Below, piece after piece: positions 50,727 through 60,900 of a stretch of DNA of 64,000 bases. The translations under genes and the position numbers were made by a program. Where the stretch lies: the NCBI GenBank assembly GCA_017439665.1, contig JAFSIS010000062.1:1-64000 (forward strand), in the 5' to 3' direction. The DNA comes from Lachnospiraceae bacterium (GTDB lineage: Bacteria; Bacillota; Clostridia; Lachnospirales; Lachnospiraceae). The notes beneath the pieces are model-generated. The model searched no databases. It was not told where the DNA came from and worked only from the letters and a program-made list of their open reading frames with translations. Positions within the stretch are counted from its first letter, which is position 1. Each line of letters opens with the position of its first letter.

Positions 50727-53011
50727 GACCTCTGTTATTGACCCTGTCGGCCTTTGGCCCCTATGCAGACCGGATCAGCCTGGATTTTCGCCTCCTGGGA
50801 GAGCGGGGGCTGTATCTGATCACCGGAGATACGGGGGCGGGTAAAACCACCATATTTGATGCCATCACCTATGCCCTTTACGGAGAAGCCAGCGGAGACA
50901 ACCGGAAGCCGGAAATGTTTCGCAGTAAATATGCAAAGCCGGGGACACCTACCTTTGTGGAGCTGGTCTTTTCCTGCCGGGGGAGGGAATACCGGGTGAG
51001 GCGTACTCCCAGATATTTACGGCCCAAGGAAAGAGGCGAGGGGATGACCTGGCAGAATGAAATCGGAGAGCTTGTGGAACCGGGAGGAAGGCTGGTGACG
51101 AAAACCACGGAGGTGACAGCCAGGATCGGAGAAATTCTGGGGGTAAACAGACAGCAGTTTACGCAGATCGCCATGATTGCCCAGGGAGATTTTTTAAAGC
51201 TGCTCCTTGCTTCTACTGAAGAGAGGATGAAGATTTTTCGTCAGATTTTCAATACTCAGAAATATGAACTTCTTCAGAATGAAATCGGAAGGGATTTCCG
51301 CAGGCTCTACGGAGAATGTGAGGATCTGAGAAAGAGCATTGCCCAGTATATCGGTGGTACCCATTGTGAGGCGGCCCATGAGCTGTGGGAGGTCTGGCAG
51401 GCAGCTCTTCAGGGAAAGCTGATCACCGGGGAGGTGATCTCTCTTTTGGAAAAACTGGTAGAAGAAGAGACAGAAGAAAGTCTGGAGGAAAGAAGGACTC
51501 TTTTGGAATGGGAAAAACAGCTGCAGGAGCTGACAGCAGGAATGAATGAGGCCAGGCGGCGGGAGAGACTGGAAAAAGAACTGGAAGAAAAGCAGAACAG
51601 GCAGAAGCAGAATACAGAAAGGCTCAGAGAAGCCAGGGAACGCTGTATAAGGGCAAAGGAGCATCTGCCCATACAGGAGCAGCTGGCGGAAAAAATGGCA
51701 GCTCTGAAGGAGCAGCTTGTCCGTCTGGAAGAACTGGAGAGGGAAAAGGATGAATTTCATCGGCTTAAAGCCTCCTACAGCAGGGCTTTGGAGGCCTATC
51801 GGGAGTCAGGCAGGCTAAGGCAGCTCTTTCGGGAAAATTACCAGAGGATCGAACAGGCCTTTCTGGACGGTCAGGCAGGCATTCTTTCCACCACCTTGAT
51901 CCCGGGGCAGCCCTGCCCCGTCTGCGGCTCATGTGAGCACCCTCATCCGGCCAGGGTTACTGAGGAGGCTCCCACAAAGGAGCAGTGGCAGCAGGCGAAA
52001 AGAAAGCTGGAAGAAAAGGAAAAGGAGCTTCTGGAGCTGAACCAGAGGGCAGCCGGATTAAAAGGGAAGGTGGAAGAAAAGGAAAGAAAGTTGAAAGAGC
52101 TTCTCGGAGATGGGCTGCAGCTTCCGGACAGGAAAAAGATGAAGCAGCAGCTTGATCAGTGGAAGCGGGAAAGCGAGAAGATTTCGCGGGAGTCTGAGGA
52201 AGCAGAAAAGACCAGAAGCCGGCTTTTGCAGGAGCAGGCCCTGCTGGAAGGAGAGATACAGGCCGGCAGGAAGGAGCTGGCAGAAACCACCGAAAAGAGC
52301 CTGGATGAGCTTTCTTTGTCCTATCAAAAGATCAGTGACCGGAAAAAGGAGATTGGAGCCCGGAATGAGACACGCGGACACCGGCTGGAAAAGAACCGCT
52401 TTGCCCTGGAAAAGATCCGGCATAAGGCAGCCCTTCTTACAAAAAAGGAAGAAATCTATGGCTGGCTCAAGGCGCTTAATGATACGGCTAACGGAAGGCA
52501 GGCAGATAAAAGTAAGATTATGCTGGAGACCTATGTACAGATGGCCTATTTTGAACGGATACTGGAGCAGGCCAATCTGCGTCTGGAGCAGATGAGTGGA
52601 GGCCAGTATACCCTGATAAGAAAGAAGGATACGGAGAATAACCGAAGCCAGGGAGGTCTGGATCTGGAGGTGATCGACCACTATAACGGTTCTGTCCGCC
52701 ATGTTAAGACGCTTTCCGGGGGCGAGGCCTTTATGGCATCCCTCTGTCTGGCTCTGGGACTTTCCGATGAGATTCAGGCCTGTTCGGGGGGAATACGGCT
52801 GGACACCATGTTTGTGGATGAAGGCTTCGGATCTTTGGATGAAGATGCCCTGCAGCAGGCACTGGCGGTCCTGGCCTCCTTAAGTGAGGGGAATCGTCTG
52901 GTGGGGATCATTTCCCATGTGGAGGAGCTGAAACGTAGGATCCCCCTGCAGATTCTGGTGACAAAAACAAAAACAGGATTCAGTAATGCCAAAATTATCA
53001 ATTGTGTTTAA
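50723..53011 (+). CDS. sbcC: SbcC ATPase subunit (short-armed)
   Basis: 762 residues. The Rad50/SMC-type ATPase has N-terminal Walker A GDTGAGKTTIFDAITYALYG, a zinc hook CPVCGSCEHPHPA near residue 395, signature KTLSGGEAFMASLCLALGLS and Walker B MFVDEGFGSLDEDALQQALA. It couples ATP binding to opening of the SbcD nuclease. Typical members have 1000-1200 residues; here the two coiled-coil arms are each only about 200 residues. The heads and hook are complete, so it should be functional. Overlaps sbcD by four bases. Confidence 0.93.
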   Translation: MRPLLLTLSAFGPYADRISLDFRLLGERGLYLITGDTGAGKTTIFDAITYALYGEASGDNRKPEMFRSKYAKPGTPTFVELVFSCRGREYRVRRTPRYLRPKERGEGMTWQNEIGELVEPGGRLVTKTTEVTARIGEILGVNRQQFTQIAMIAQGDFLKLLLASTEERMKIFRQIFNTQKYELLQNEIGRDFRRLYGECEDLRKSIAQYIGGTHCEAAHELWEVWQAALQGKLITGEVISLLEKLVEEETEESLEERRTLLEWEKQLQELTAGMNEARRRERLEKELEEKQNRQKQNTERLREARERCIRAKEHLPIQEQLAEKMAALKEQLVRLEELEREKDEFHRLKASYSRALEAYRESGRLRQLFRENYQRIEQAFLDGQAGILSTTLIPGQPCPVCGSCEHPHPARVTEEAPTKEQWQQAKRKLEEKEKELLELNQRAAGLKGKVEEKERKLKELLGDGLQLPDRKKMKQQLDQWKRESEKISRESEEAEKTRSRLLQEQALLEGEIQAGRKELAETTEKSLDELSLSYQKISDRKKEIGARNETRGHRLEKNRFALEKIRHKAALLTKKEEIYGWLKALNDTANGRQADKSKIMLETYVQMAYFERILEQANLRLEQMSGGQYTLIRKKDTENNRSQGGLDLEVIDHYNGSVRHVKTLSGGEAFMASLCLALGLSDEIQACSGGIRLDTMFVDEGFGSLDEDALQQALAVLASLSEGNRLVGIISHVEELKRRIPLQILVTKTKTGFSNAKIINCV

Positions 53012-53030
53012 TTCTTTTTTTCTGTACAAT
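53002..53030 (+). promoter_or_regulatory. Promoter overlapping the sbcC end
   Basis: TTGTGT, 17 bases, TACAAT. The -10 ends six bases before ATG 53037, so the expected start site coincides with the start codon and the transcript may be leaderless. Confidence 0.45.
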
Positions 53031-53036
53031 GAAAGC

Positions 53037-54128
53037 ATGAAAAAGAAAGAAAGAAAACCCGGACGAAAAAAGAACTATAGTTTGCTTTTAGTCTGCCTGA
53101 TCAGTCTCCTGCTGTTTACCGGCTGCAAAGAGGGGACGACAAAAATTGTCTTCTATACGGGCTTTGGAAAAAATGAGGTCTTTCGGATTGAGCAGACCTC
53201 CTGCAGTCTCCCTGAGCTGATGGTCTATCTGACTACTACGGCCTGCCGCTATGAAAAGGTTTACGGAGAGAAAATCTGGGAGACCAATCTGGAAGGAATT
53301 ACGCTGGAAGACAATGTCAAGGAGATGGTTCTGGCACAGATCTCCCAGATAAAAGCCATGAACCTTCTTGCCGAAAAGGAAGGGGTGGAGCTGACCAGAG
53401 AAGAAGAGGAGAAGATCAGGGAAGCAGCCCAGGCCTATTATTCCGGACTGAATGCAAGAGAGATACAGACCATGGGGGTAAACCGTGATACTATCAGGCA
53501 GCTCTACCGGGAGTATGCTCTTGCCAATAAGGTCTATGACTACATTATCCGGGATATTAATCCGGAGGTCAGTGATGACGAGGCCAGGACCATTACCGTG
53601 GAGCATATCCTAATCAAAACCTATACTCTGGATGAGGAAGGAAAAAAGCAGGAGTTTTCCGAAAGCAGGAAGAAGGAGGCCTATGAGCTGGCCCTGGGGG
53701 TCTGGGAAGAGGCGGCAGCAGGCAAGGATTTTAACCTTCTGGTGGACACGTATAATGAGGATACCCAAGCCCAGTACTCCTTCAGGAAGGGGCAGATGAA
53801 CGAGAGCTTTGAAGCAGCAGCCTTCAATCTGGGAAAAGGAGAGATCAGTGAGGTAGTGGAAACAGAATACGGTTATCACATTATCAAATGCATTACCACC
53901 TTTAATCAGGAAGAGACGGATGCCAATAAGGTCCAGATCGTAGAAGAAAAAAGGAAAGAGGTTTTTGATGAACGTTATTCAGACTTTGCAGAAGGCCTGA
54001 CCAAAGCCTTCAATACCTCACTTTGGGAAAAGGTCAGTCTGATCCGGGATGAAGAAGTGGACACAGATGATTTTTTTACTATCTATGAAGAATATATAGG
54101 GGAAAATGGCTTTTCTCAGTGGATTTAG
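53037..54128 (+). CDS. PrsA/SurA-like peptidyl-prolyl isomerase lipoprotein
   Basis: 363 residues from MKKKERKPGRKKNYSLLLVC; an in-frame ATG at 52986 adds 17 residues before the signal and is less likely. The lipobox is LLFTGC with Cys near residue 30. A SurA-N-like helical chaperone part (about 60-190) precedes a parvulin domain (about 200-300): RTITVEHILIKTY, FNLLVDTYNEDTQAQYSFRK and VVETEYGYHIIKCIT. It should fold exported proteins at the outer membrane face. No Shine-Dalgarno is visible. Probable PrsA homolog with a long charged tail. Confidence 0.8.
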   Translation: MKKKERKPGRKKNYSLLLVCLISLLLFTGCKEGTTKIVFYTGFGKNEVFRIEQTSCSLPELMVYLTTTACRYEKVYGEKIWETNLEGITLEDNVKEMVLAQISQIKAMNLLAEKEGVELTREEEEKIREAAQAYYSGLNAREIQTMGVNRDTIRQLYREYALANKVYDYIIRDINPEVSDDEARTITVEHILIKTYTLDEEGKKQEFSESRKKEAYELALGVWEEAAAGKDFNLLVDTYNEDTQAQYSFRKGQMNESFEAAAFNLGKGEISEVVETEYGYHIIKCITTFNQEETDANKVQIVEEKRKEVFDERYSDFAEGLTKAFNTSLWEKVSLIRDEEVDTDDFFTIYEEYIGENGFSQWI

Positions 54129-54179
54129 AAAAATTTAAGATTTATAAACCCCTGTAAAATCAAGGGTTAAACAGGATTA

Positions 54180-54206
54180 TTAGCACTCAATTCGGTTGAG
54201 TGCTAA
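54180..54206 (+). promoter_or_regulatory. CIRCE operator (HrcA) of htpG
   Basis: Perfect TTAGCACTC, nine bases, GAGTGCTAA. It lies wholly upstream of the -35, unlike the clpB copy, which overlaps its -35. Confidence 0.95.
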
Positions 54207-54213
54207 TTTTTCG

Positions 54214-54242
54214 TTGACTTTTATTTTTTCTGGGGATATACT
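54214..54242 (+). promoter_or_regulatory. sigma-A promoter of htpG
   Basis: TTGACT, 17 bases, TATACT, with the -35 beginning eight bases after the CIRCE. Confidence 0.88.
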
Positions 54243-54286
54243 GCTAAATAAAGAAATGTTTTTCAAGGAAAGGAAAGTGATGCACA

Positions 54287-56374
54287 ATGGCAGATAAACA
54301 CGGAACACTATCAATTAACAGTGAAAATATTTTTCCCATTATAAAAAAATGGTTGTATTCCGACCATGATATTTTTTTCCGGGAATTGATCTCCAATGGC
54401 TGTGATGCCATCACCAAGTTGAAAAAACTGGATATGATGGGAGAATACAGCCTTCCCGAGGCGTATAAGGGGAAGGTTGAGGTAATCGTGAATCCGAAGG
54501 AAAAAACCCTGATCTTCAAGGATAATGGTATCGGAATGACGGAGGCAGAGGTGGAAGAGTATATCAACCAGATCGCCTTCTCCGGTGCTACGGATTTCAT
54601 CGAAAAATATAAGGATAAGACCAATGAGGATCAGATCATCGGCCACTTCGGTCTGGGCTTCTACTCAGCCTTCATGGTAGCAGATGAGGTGCATATTGAT
54701 ACCCTTTCTTATACCGAGGGGGCAAAGGCTGTACACTGGGAGTGTGACGGCGGTACGGAATTTTCCATGACCGAGGGAACAAAGCAGGAGGTAGGAACCA
54801 CCATCACCCTCTTTATCAATGAGGATGTGCTGGAGTTCTGCAATCTGTATAAGGCCAGAGAGGTGATTCAGAAGTACTGTTCCTTTATGCCTATGGAAAT
54901 CTACCTTTCCCAGGCAGAAACCACGGAGACACAGGTGATCCCCGAAAGTGAGAAGCTTCCTACGGATGAGGTGGTGGAGACCATCCAGCCGGAGAAAAAA
55001 GAGGGAGAAGAGGAAGAGCCGGTCAAGTTAAAGATCAAAAAGCGTCCTGAGCTGTTAAATGATACCAATCCCCTTTGGACCAGGCATCCCAATGAGTGCA
55101 CTAAAGAGGATTACCAGGACTTCTATCGGAAGGTATTCAAGGATTATAAGGAGCCTCTGTTCTGGATCCATCTGAATATGGACTATCCCTTTAACCTGAA
55201 AGGAATACTGTACTTCCCCAAGATCAATATGGAGTATGAATCCATTGAGGGAACCATTAAGCTCTACAATAACCAGGTATTTATTGCGGATAATATCAAG
55301 GAGGTCATTCCGGAATTTTTACTCCTGTTAAAGGGCGTGATCGACTGCCCGGACCTGCCACTCAACGTTTCCAGAAGTGCCCTGCAAAACGACGGCTTCG
55401 TAAAGAAGATTTCCGAATATATTACCAAAAAGGTGGCGGACAAGCTTTCCGGTATGTGCAAGACCGAAAAAGAAGAGTATGATAAGTATTGGGATGACAT
55501 CAGTCCCTTCATCAAATTTGGTTGCCTGAAGGATGATAAATTCTGTGAAAAGATGACCGATTACATTCTCTTTAAGAACCTGGAAGGAAAATATCTGACC
55601 CTGCCGGAGTGTCTGGAGGTTAAACCCATTGATGAAGAAGGGGAAGAAGGAAAGGCACAGGATGAGAATGGAAATGCGGTAGAAGCAGAGGTGGTTTCCG
55701 AAAGCGAAGAAGCAGAGGCCTCTGAAGGAGAGGAAGCCGCTTCCGGAGCAGAAGCTAAGGAGAAGGTGATCTACTACGTCACCGATGAGCGCCAGCAGAG
55801 CCAGTATATCAACATGTTCAAGGCGGCAAAGATGGATGCCATCATCCTTACCCACAATATTGACCAGCCTTTTATTTCCCAGCTGGAAAGCAAGAATGAG
55901 CACATTAAATTCATGCGTATTGATGCGGATGTGACCGATACCATGAAGGCAAAGACCAGCAAGAAGGTTCAGGAAGAATTGGCTGCACAGGCAGAGAGCC
56001 TGGGAAAGCTGTTTAAGAAAGCCCTGAAAAATGATGGTCTTCAGATCAAGATGGAGAAGCTGAAGAATAAGAAGGTGGCTTCCGTCATCACCCTGTCAGA
56101 AGAAAGCCGTCGTATGCAGGATATGATGAAGATGTATGCTATGCCCGGCATGGATATGTCCATGTTCGGTGGAAAAGAAGGAGAAACCCTGATCCTTAAC
56201 GCAAACCATCCCCTGGTACAGTATGTGACCGAAAACCAGGAGGGAGAAAACAGCAAAATGATCTGTGAACAGCTCTATGATCTGGCCAAAATCCAGCATG
56301 CACCCCTGGATGCCGACGCCATGAGCAAATTCATTCAAAGAAGCAACGACATCATGCTCTTACTGACGAAATAA
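54287..56374 (+). CDS. htpG: Hsp90-family chaperone HtpG
   Basis: 695 residues, longer than the usual 610-640. The GHKL ATPase has ELISNGCDAITKLKKLDMMG (Asn-Asp motif), IFKDNGIGMTEAEVEEYINQ, AFSGATDF and GHFGLGFYSAFMVAD. The middle domain has SRSALQNDGFVKKISEYITK-type motifs, and the C-terminal dimerisation part ends normally. Extra length comes from a charged linker (residues about 225-255, PEKKEGEEEEPVKLKIKKRP) and an acidic Ala/Glu insert at about 447-490. HtpG remodels clients in the cytoplasm under heat stress. HrcA control is shown by the CIRCE at 54180. Confidence 0.95.
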   Translation: MADKHGTLSINSENIFPIIKKWLYSDHDIFFRELISNGCDAITKLKKLDMMGEYSLPEAYKGKVEVIVNPKEKTLIFKDNGIGMTEAEVEEYINQIAFSGATDFIEKYKDKTNEDQIIGHFGLGFYSAFMVADEVHIDTLSYTEGAKAVHWECDGGTEFSMTEGTKQEVGTTITLFINEDVLEFCNLYKAREVIQKYCSFMPMEIYLSQAETTETQVIPESEKLPTDEVVETIQPEKKEGEEEEPVKLKIKKRPELLNDTNPLWTRHPNECTKEDYQDFYRKVFKDYKEPLFWIHLNMDYPFNLKGILYFPKINMEYESIEGTIKLYNNQVFIADNIKEVIPEFLLLLKGVIDCPDLPLNVSRSALQNDGFVKKISEYITKKVADKLSGMCKTEKEEYDKYWDDISPFIKFGCLKDDKFCEKMTDYILFKNLEGKYLTLPECLEVKPIDEEGEEGKAQDENGNAVEAEVVSESEEAEASEGEEAASGAEAKEKVIYYVTDERQQSQYINMFKAAKMDAIILTHNIDQPFISQLESKNEHIKFMRIDADVTDTMKAKTSKKVQEELAAQAESLGKLFKKALKNDGLQIKMEKLKNKKVASVITLSEESRRMQDMMKMYAMPGMDMSMFGGKEGETLILNANHPLVQYVTENQEGENSKMICEQLYDLAKIQHAPLDADAMSKFIQRSNDIMLLLTK

Positions 56375-56392
56375 AAGAAATAAAACAGGAAG

Positions 56393-56444
56393 AAAAAGGT
56401 ACTGATGGAAATCTTTTTACAGGTTTTCCAACGGTACCTTTTTT
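56393..56444. terminator. Terminator after htpG
   Basis: AAAAAGGTAC and GTACCTTTTT with an inner GGAAA/TTTCC pairing; symmetric A/T flanks allow use from both sides. Confidence 0.85.
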
Positions 56445-56487
56445 GCTGCAGTTTACCTAAGAAAACACTGATTTAATCAGCATTTCC

Positions 56488-57729
56488 TTAGTAGGCACCC
56501 GGCTCTGCTATGCGGGTGACACCCACATAGATATCAGAGATGGTGTACCAGGTGGGAAAATCCACCGTACCGCTCTGGGGCAGATCGAAGATCTTCTGGA
56601 AAGCTTTTACTGCTTCGGAGGTGGCCTCTCCGTAGATGCCGTCGGCAGTGATGGTGGGAATGGCAGGATAATTTCTGGCAATTCGGTTCAGGTGCTCCTG
56701 GACCTGCTCCACCTTGGGACCGGAGGAGCCTATGGTCAGGGTATAACCGGGCCAGGAGGAGGGAACACCGCTGATGGTTTCTGCCTCATTGATGTACATG
56801 TCACTGCCGTAATAGTAGTGGATGATGTCGATAGCACTGTAGCCGGCATCCCCCAGGGACTTGGAGCCCCACTGGCTTAAGCCCTCACAGCTTACCCGGT
56901 TTCCATCGCAGTAGCCGGTGAGGATGGGCTGACGGATGCCGGGACGGGAAAGGAAGTTGTTAAAAATACTGTCCACAAGAAAATCGATATTTTCAAAAAT
57001 ATTCCGGTCACGCATCCATTTCTGATCAAAGGCGGTGCTGGAGGTAATGGTAAAGTCGTAGCCACGGCCCCGATAATATTCCGTATATACCCGGTTCATG
57101 GTAAAGGACATGATCACCAGGAGGTTGGCATAAATGGTGCTTTCCGGCCAGGTGGCATAGATTTCCGAGCTGGCTACATTTTTGATGTAATCCTTGTATT
57201 TGACGTAGTAATTGGGGGCGGTGGGATCGGAGGGGACTCCATCGTGGACCACGATGTATTCGGGGATAACGATACGGCTTAAAATGATTTCTCCGCTTTC
57301 TGCCATAGGCTTTACCTCCGGCTCCGGTATTTTGGCCGGGTATTCCCCGTAAAGGGTATGGGCGGGGATCACTGTTGAAGAGGGAGAACGGCCGGGAGCA
57401 ACAGGTCTTAGCTGAATAGGCTGCAGGGAGCGAGTACCGGCAAGGATCTGCATGGCAGAGACCAGCTTGCTCTCATAGCCGGGGGCCTGAACGAGACAGT
57501 TATATTCTGAATAGGGCTGCTGCAGCTGCTGGGGATCCAGACTGTATTCGGGGCTGGGAGCCGTAAGAGGAAACACAGCCGTTTGTCCCGAGGAATCTGT
57601 GGTAAGCTGATCCACGATCACCTCCGGATTTCCGGTATCCGTAATGGTAACAGTGGCATTTTCAATAGGGAGCAAAATTCCTTCTTCTGTAACATTTACT
57701 TGTAAATTTCCTTCATAAAAATCTGGCAT
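56488..57729 (-). CDS. SleC-like protein with SpoIID-like and peptidoglycan-binding domains
   Basis: 413 residues. It resembles Clostridium SleC spore cortex-lytic enzymes: a carboxypeptidase-regulatory-like beta domain (residues 1-110, VTEEGILLPIENATVTITDT), a middle domain (YKDYIKNVASSEIYATWPES, YTEYYRGRGYDFTITSSTAF, YCDGNRVSCEGLSQWGSKSL) and a C-terminal PG_binding_1 domain (SSGPKVEQVQEHLNRIARNY, TADGIYGEATSEAVKAFQ). The middle domain is SpoIID-related, with a likely catalytic Glu in SSEIY. SleC lacks a classic signal peptide and acts in the spore cortex after proteolytic activation; this protein also lacks one. GAAGGAA precedes the start. Confidence 0.72.
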   Translation of the reverse strand: MPDFYEGNLQVNVTEEGILLPIENATVTITDTGNPEVIVDQLTTDSSGQTAVFPLTAPSPEYSLDPQQLQQPYSEYNCLVQAPGYESKLVSAMQILAGTRSLQPIQLRPVAPGRSPSSTVIPAHTLYGEYPAKIPEPEVKPMAESGEIILSRIVIPEYIVVHDGVPSDPTAPNYYVKYKDYIKNVASSEIYATWPESTIYANLLVIMSFTMNRVYTEYYRGRGYDFTITSSTAFDQKWMRDRNIFENIDFLVDSIFNNFLSRPGIRQPILTGYCDGNRVSCEGLSQWGSKSLGDAGYSAIDIIHYYYGSDMYINEAETISGVPSSWPGYTLTIGSSGPKVEQVQEHLNRIARNYPAIPTITADGIYGEATSEAVKAFQKIFDLPQSGTVDFPTWYTISDIYVGVTRIAEPGAY

Positions 57730-57842
57730 AGTGTATTCCTTCGGCGGGTTTACTACCAGAATATGCAGCTGAGCCTAAAAGAGTAACAGTCCAGCCTTCT
57801 GCTGAATCGTTATCAAAAAGATTACACGGGGAGCTGCTCAAG

Positions 57843-57872
57843 TTGCCAAGGGGTCTTATTTAGTGCTATAAT
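57843..57872 (+). promoter_or_regulatory. Promoter of the DUF5717-DUF5716 operon
   Basis: TTGCCA, 18 bases, TATAAT, 40 bases before ATG 57912. No terminator was seen between here and the window end, so it should drive at least four genes. Confidence 0.65.
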
Positions 57873-57911
57873 AACAGAAACTATGCCTTGAAAAGGAAGG
57901 ATGCAATTAAG

Positions 57912-60900
57912 ATGAACAAGCTACAGGATTTACAGTTTTCCTGTGAAAAAATTGAGCTTTATCTGGAGAATAACCAGGCAGCAGGAAACTTCAGGGCAAA
58001 GAGCCGGGAGGGAAAGCTGCTGAAGGGTTATCTGACCTGTCCGGATCCCCGATTGAAGATTGATCCGGTCAAATTCCAGGGAGAGGAAGTGGAAATCCAC
58101 CTCTCTTTTGAAGGAAGAGGTCCCAAACAGAAAGAAGCAGTGGAAGGGATCCTGACTTTCATCTCCAACAGCGGGGAAGCAGAAATTTCCTATGTGATCC
58201 GTCCCAGAGAAGTGAGACTGGAATCCTCTCTGGGAGAGATACGCAATCTGTTTCACTTTACCAATCTGGCCCGAAGCAGCTGGGAGGAGGCAGTAAATCT
58301 GTTTTTTTCTCCGGAGTTTTCTGAACTTCTGGAGTCTGCCAGGGGAGAAGAAAAGGAGCTTTACCGGGGACTTAAGTCTACCGGAAGTGAACAGTGTGTA
58401 GAAGAGTTTCTTCTGGCTATCCGCAAGAAGACGCCGGTAGTTTATCATCTGGAAAAGGAAATTCTGACCTTTGAAAACATGGAGGAGGATCAGAAGGAAG
58501 AAATCCGGATCGACAGAGAAGGATGGGGATATACGAAACTTCGTCTGAAAAAAGAGGGAGATTTTTTAAGTCTGGAAAAAGATGTTTTGGAGGAATCCGA
58601 TTTTCTGGGAAATTCCTGTCACCTTCCGGTTTATTTCCATGTGGACAGGCTTCATCGGGGAAAAAATTACGGAGCTGTTTTTCTGGAGCATGCCTACGGG
58701 AGTATGACCATTCGGATCGAGGTAAATCAGAATCAGCATCACCGGATGAGGGTGGCCATAGAAAAACGGCGCAGCATAAAGCAGATGAAGGTCCAGCTGA
58801 CGGAGCTGTATGTGGATTTCAGAGCCAAGAGGATTGCGGCCTCCCGCTGGCGTAAGGAAACGGAGCAGATTCTGGGGAAGATGCGTTTTACGGATGAACG
58901 TAATCCCCAGGGAAAGCTTTTTATGGCACATTTATATATCAGCACAGACAAGCGCCTGGAGGGCAAATGGCATTTGGACAGAGTGGGCAGGATGATCCAG
59001 GAGGATAAGGATCCGGTAGCCTATGCCTATTATCTCTACCTTAATACTCTGTTAAATGAGGATGTGGAGTATCAGGAAAAGGTCAGGGAAAAGGTAGAGG
59101 AATTGTATTACCAAAATGAGAGCAGCTGGCAGATTGCCTGGCTGATGCTTCATCTGTCTCGGGAGTTTCATGGCGGCAGTATCGTCAGCAGTTCTGATAC
59201 GGTTAACAGTGTGATGAAAAAATGGGATTTTCTGCTGGAGGTTTTTCGGGCAGGCTGCACCAGTCCCGTACTGTATACGGAGGCCGTTATGTTGTTGAAT
59301 TTCCAGCCCACGCTTTTGATGGAGCTGGGAAGTTTGGAGCTGAGGATCCTTCGTTTCGGGCAGAGCCGCTGTATGCTCTCTGAGGAGGTAAAGGGAATCG
59401 TACAGTATCTCTCCCTCAGAGAAAAGGAATACTCTGAAGGACTGTTCAGACTGCTGGAGTCTATCTGCCTGACAGAGGATAATCCGGAAATGCTGCAGTC
59501 TCTCTGCAGTCTGCTGATCAAGGGAAATAAGAAAGAGAATCGTTATTTCCCCTGGTATGAGCGGGCAGTTCTGGAAGGGCTAAAGATAACCCGCCTTTAT
59601 GAATACTATATGCTGTCTTTGGACAGAAGCAAAAAAATAGACATCCCCCGTATGGTCCTGTTGTACTTTTCCTATGAAACCAGCCTAAGCTATCCTAATG
59701 CCGCTTATCTTTACCGGTATGTACATGAACAGAGGGAGACTATGGAGGATCTGTATCTGGCCTATGCGCCGCGGATAGAAAGGTTCATGGTAAAGCAGCT
59801 TTACAGCGGAAAGATCAACCGGGATCTGGGCTATCTGTATGAGCATCTTCTGGTGCCGGATATGCTTACTCCCGATAATGCATCGGCACTGGAAAAAATC
59901 ATGTTTATCCACTCCTTTTACGGAAAAGAGGAGGCAGATGAGTACCTGATCGCTGTACATAAGCACCTTAAAGAAGAAACCAGGGGAGAATTTTACCAGG
60001 GAAGAGCCAGACTGCCTCTTTTTGGGAAAAATTATCTTCTGTTCAGGGAAAACCGATGGGGAGAGAGGTTTCTGGTTAAGGAGGAGGAGCATCCCTCAGC
60101 CTTCGTAGATCTTGATTCCCTGTCCAAATGTCTGGGGACCTATACCTGTGATGATTTGGGGCTTGCCCTGTACTGCTGCGAGGAGAAGGGAGGCTGGCAG
60201 CCGGTAAGGGAAGAAAATGAAGAGCATTTTGTTTTTTTATCTGAATATCCGGAAGTAAAGGAAGAGGAAAAACAGCTGCTGAGAAGCCGTCTTATGGACT
60301 ATTATGAGGAAGCAGACCGGATGATGGAGTTGGACAACTGGCTGGAGAACTGTACTCCCGACGCTCTTGATCGAAAAGAGAGAGAAAAGCTGATCGATCA
60401 AATGATCGCCAGAGGCTATTATGAAAAAGCCTACCATTTTGTTCTGGTCTACGGACCCGAACAGGTAAATCCCAAATCACTGGTCAGGATCGGGACTTAT
60501 ATGCTGGAGGAAGACACAGAGGAGAAGGAAGATCTTCTCTGGCTAATGGATACAGCCTGGCAAAAGGGGAAATATAATCCGGCATTATTGAATTTCCTGG
60601 CTGAAAATTACCGCGGAGGCTGCCGGCAGATGGCTGCTTTATTTCAGGCTGCAAAAGAGTTTGATGGTGAAGTTTATAAGCTCAGTGAGCGGATTCTGGC
60701 CCAGATACTTTTTTCCGGAACCAATGTAAAAGAGGATGTACAAATCTTTAAGGCCTATGTGGCAGAGGGAGCAAAAACACCTCTGGAAGCGGCTTATCTT
60801 ACCTGGTGTGCCAGAGAGTATCTGGCGGACAGAAGGGAAATGGACGGATATTTTATCCGGGATATCCTGAGAGTCTATGGAAGAAGTGAGCGGCTTCATC

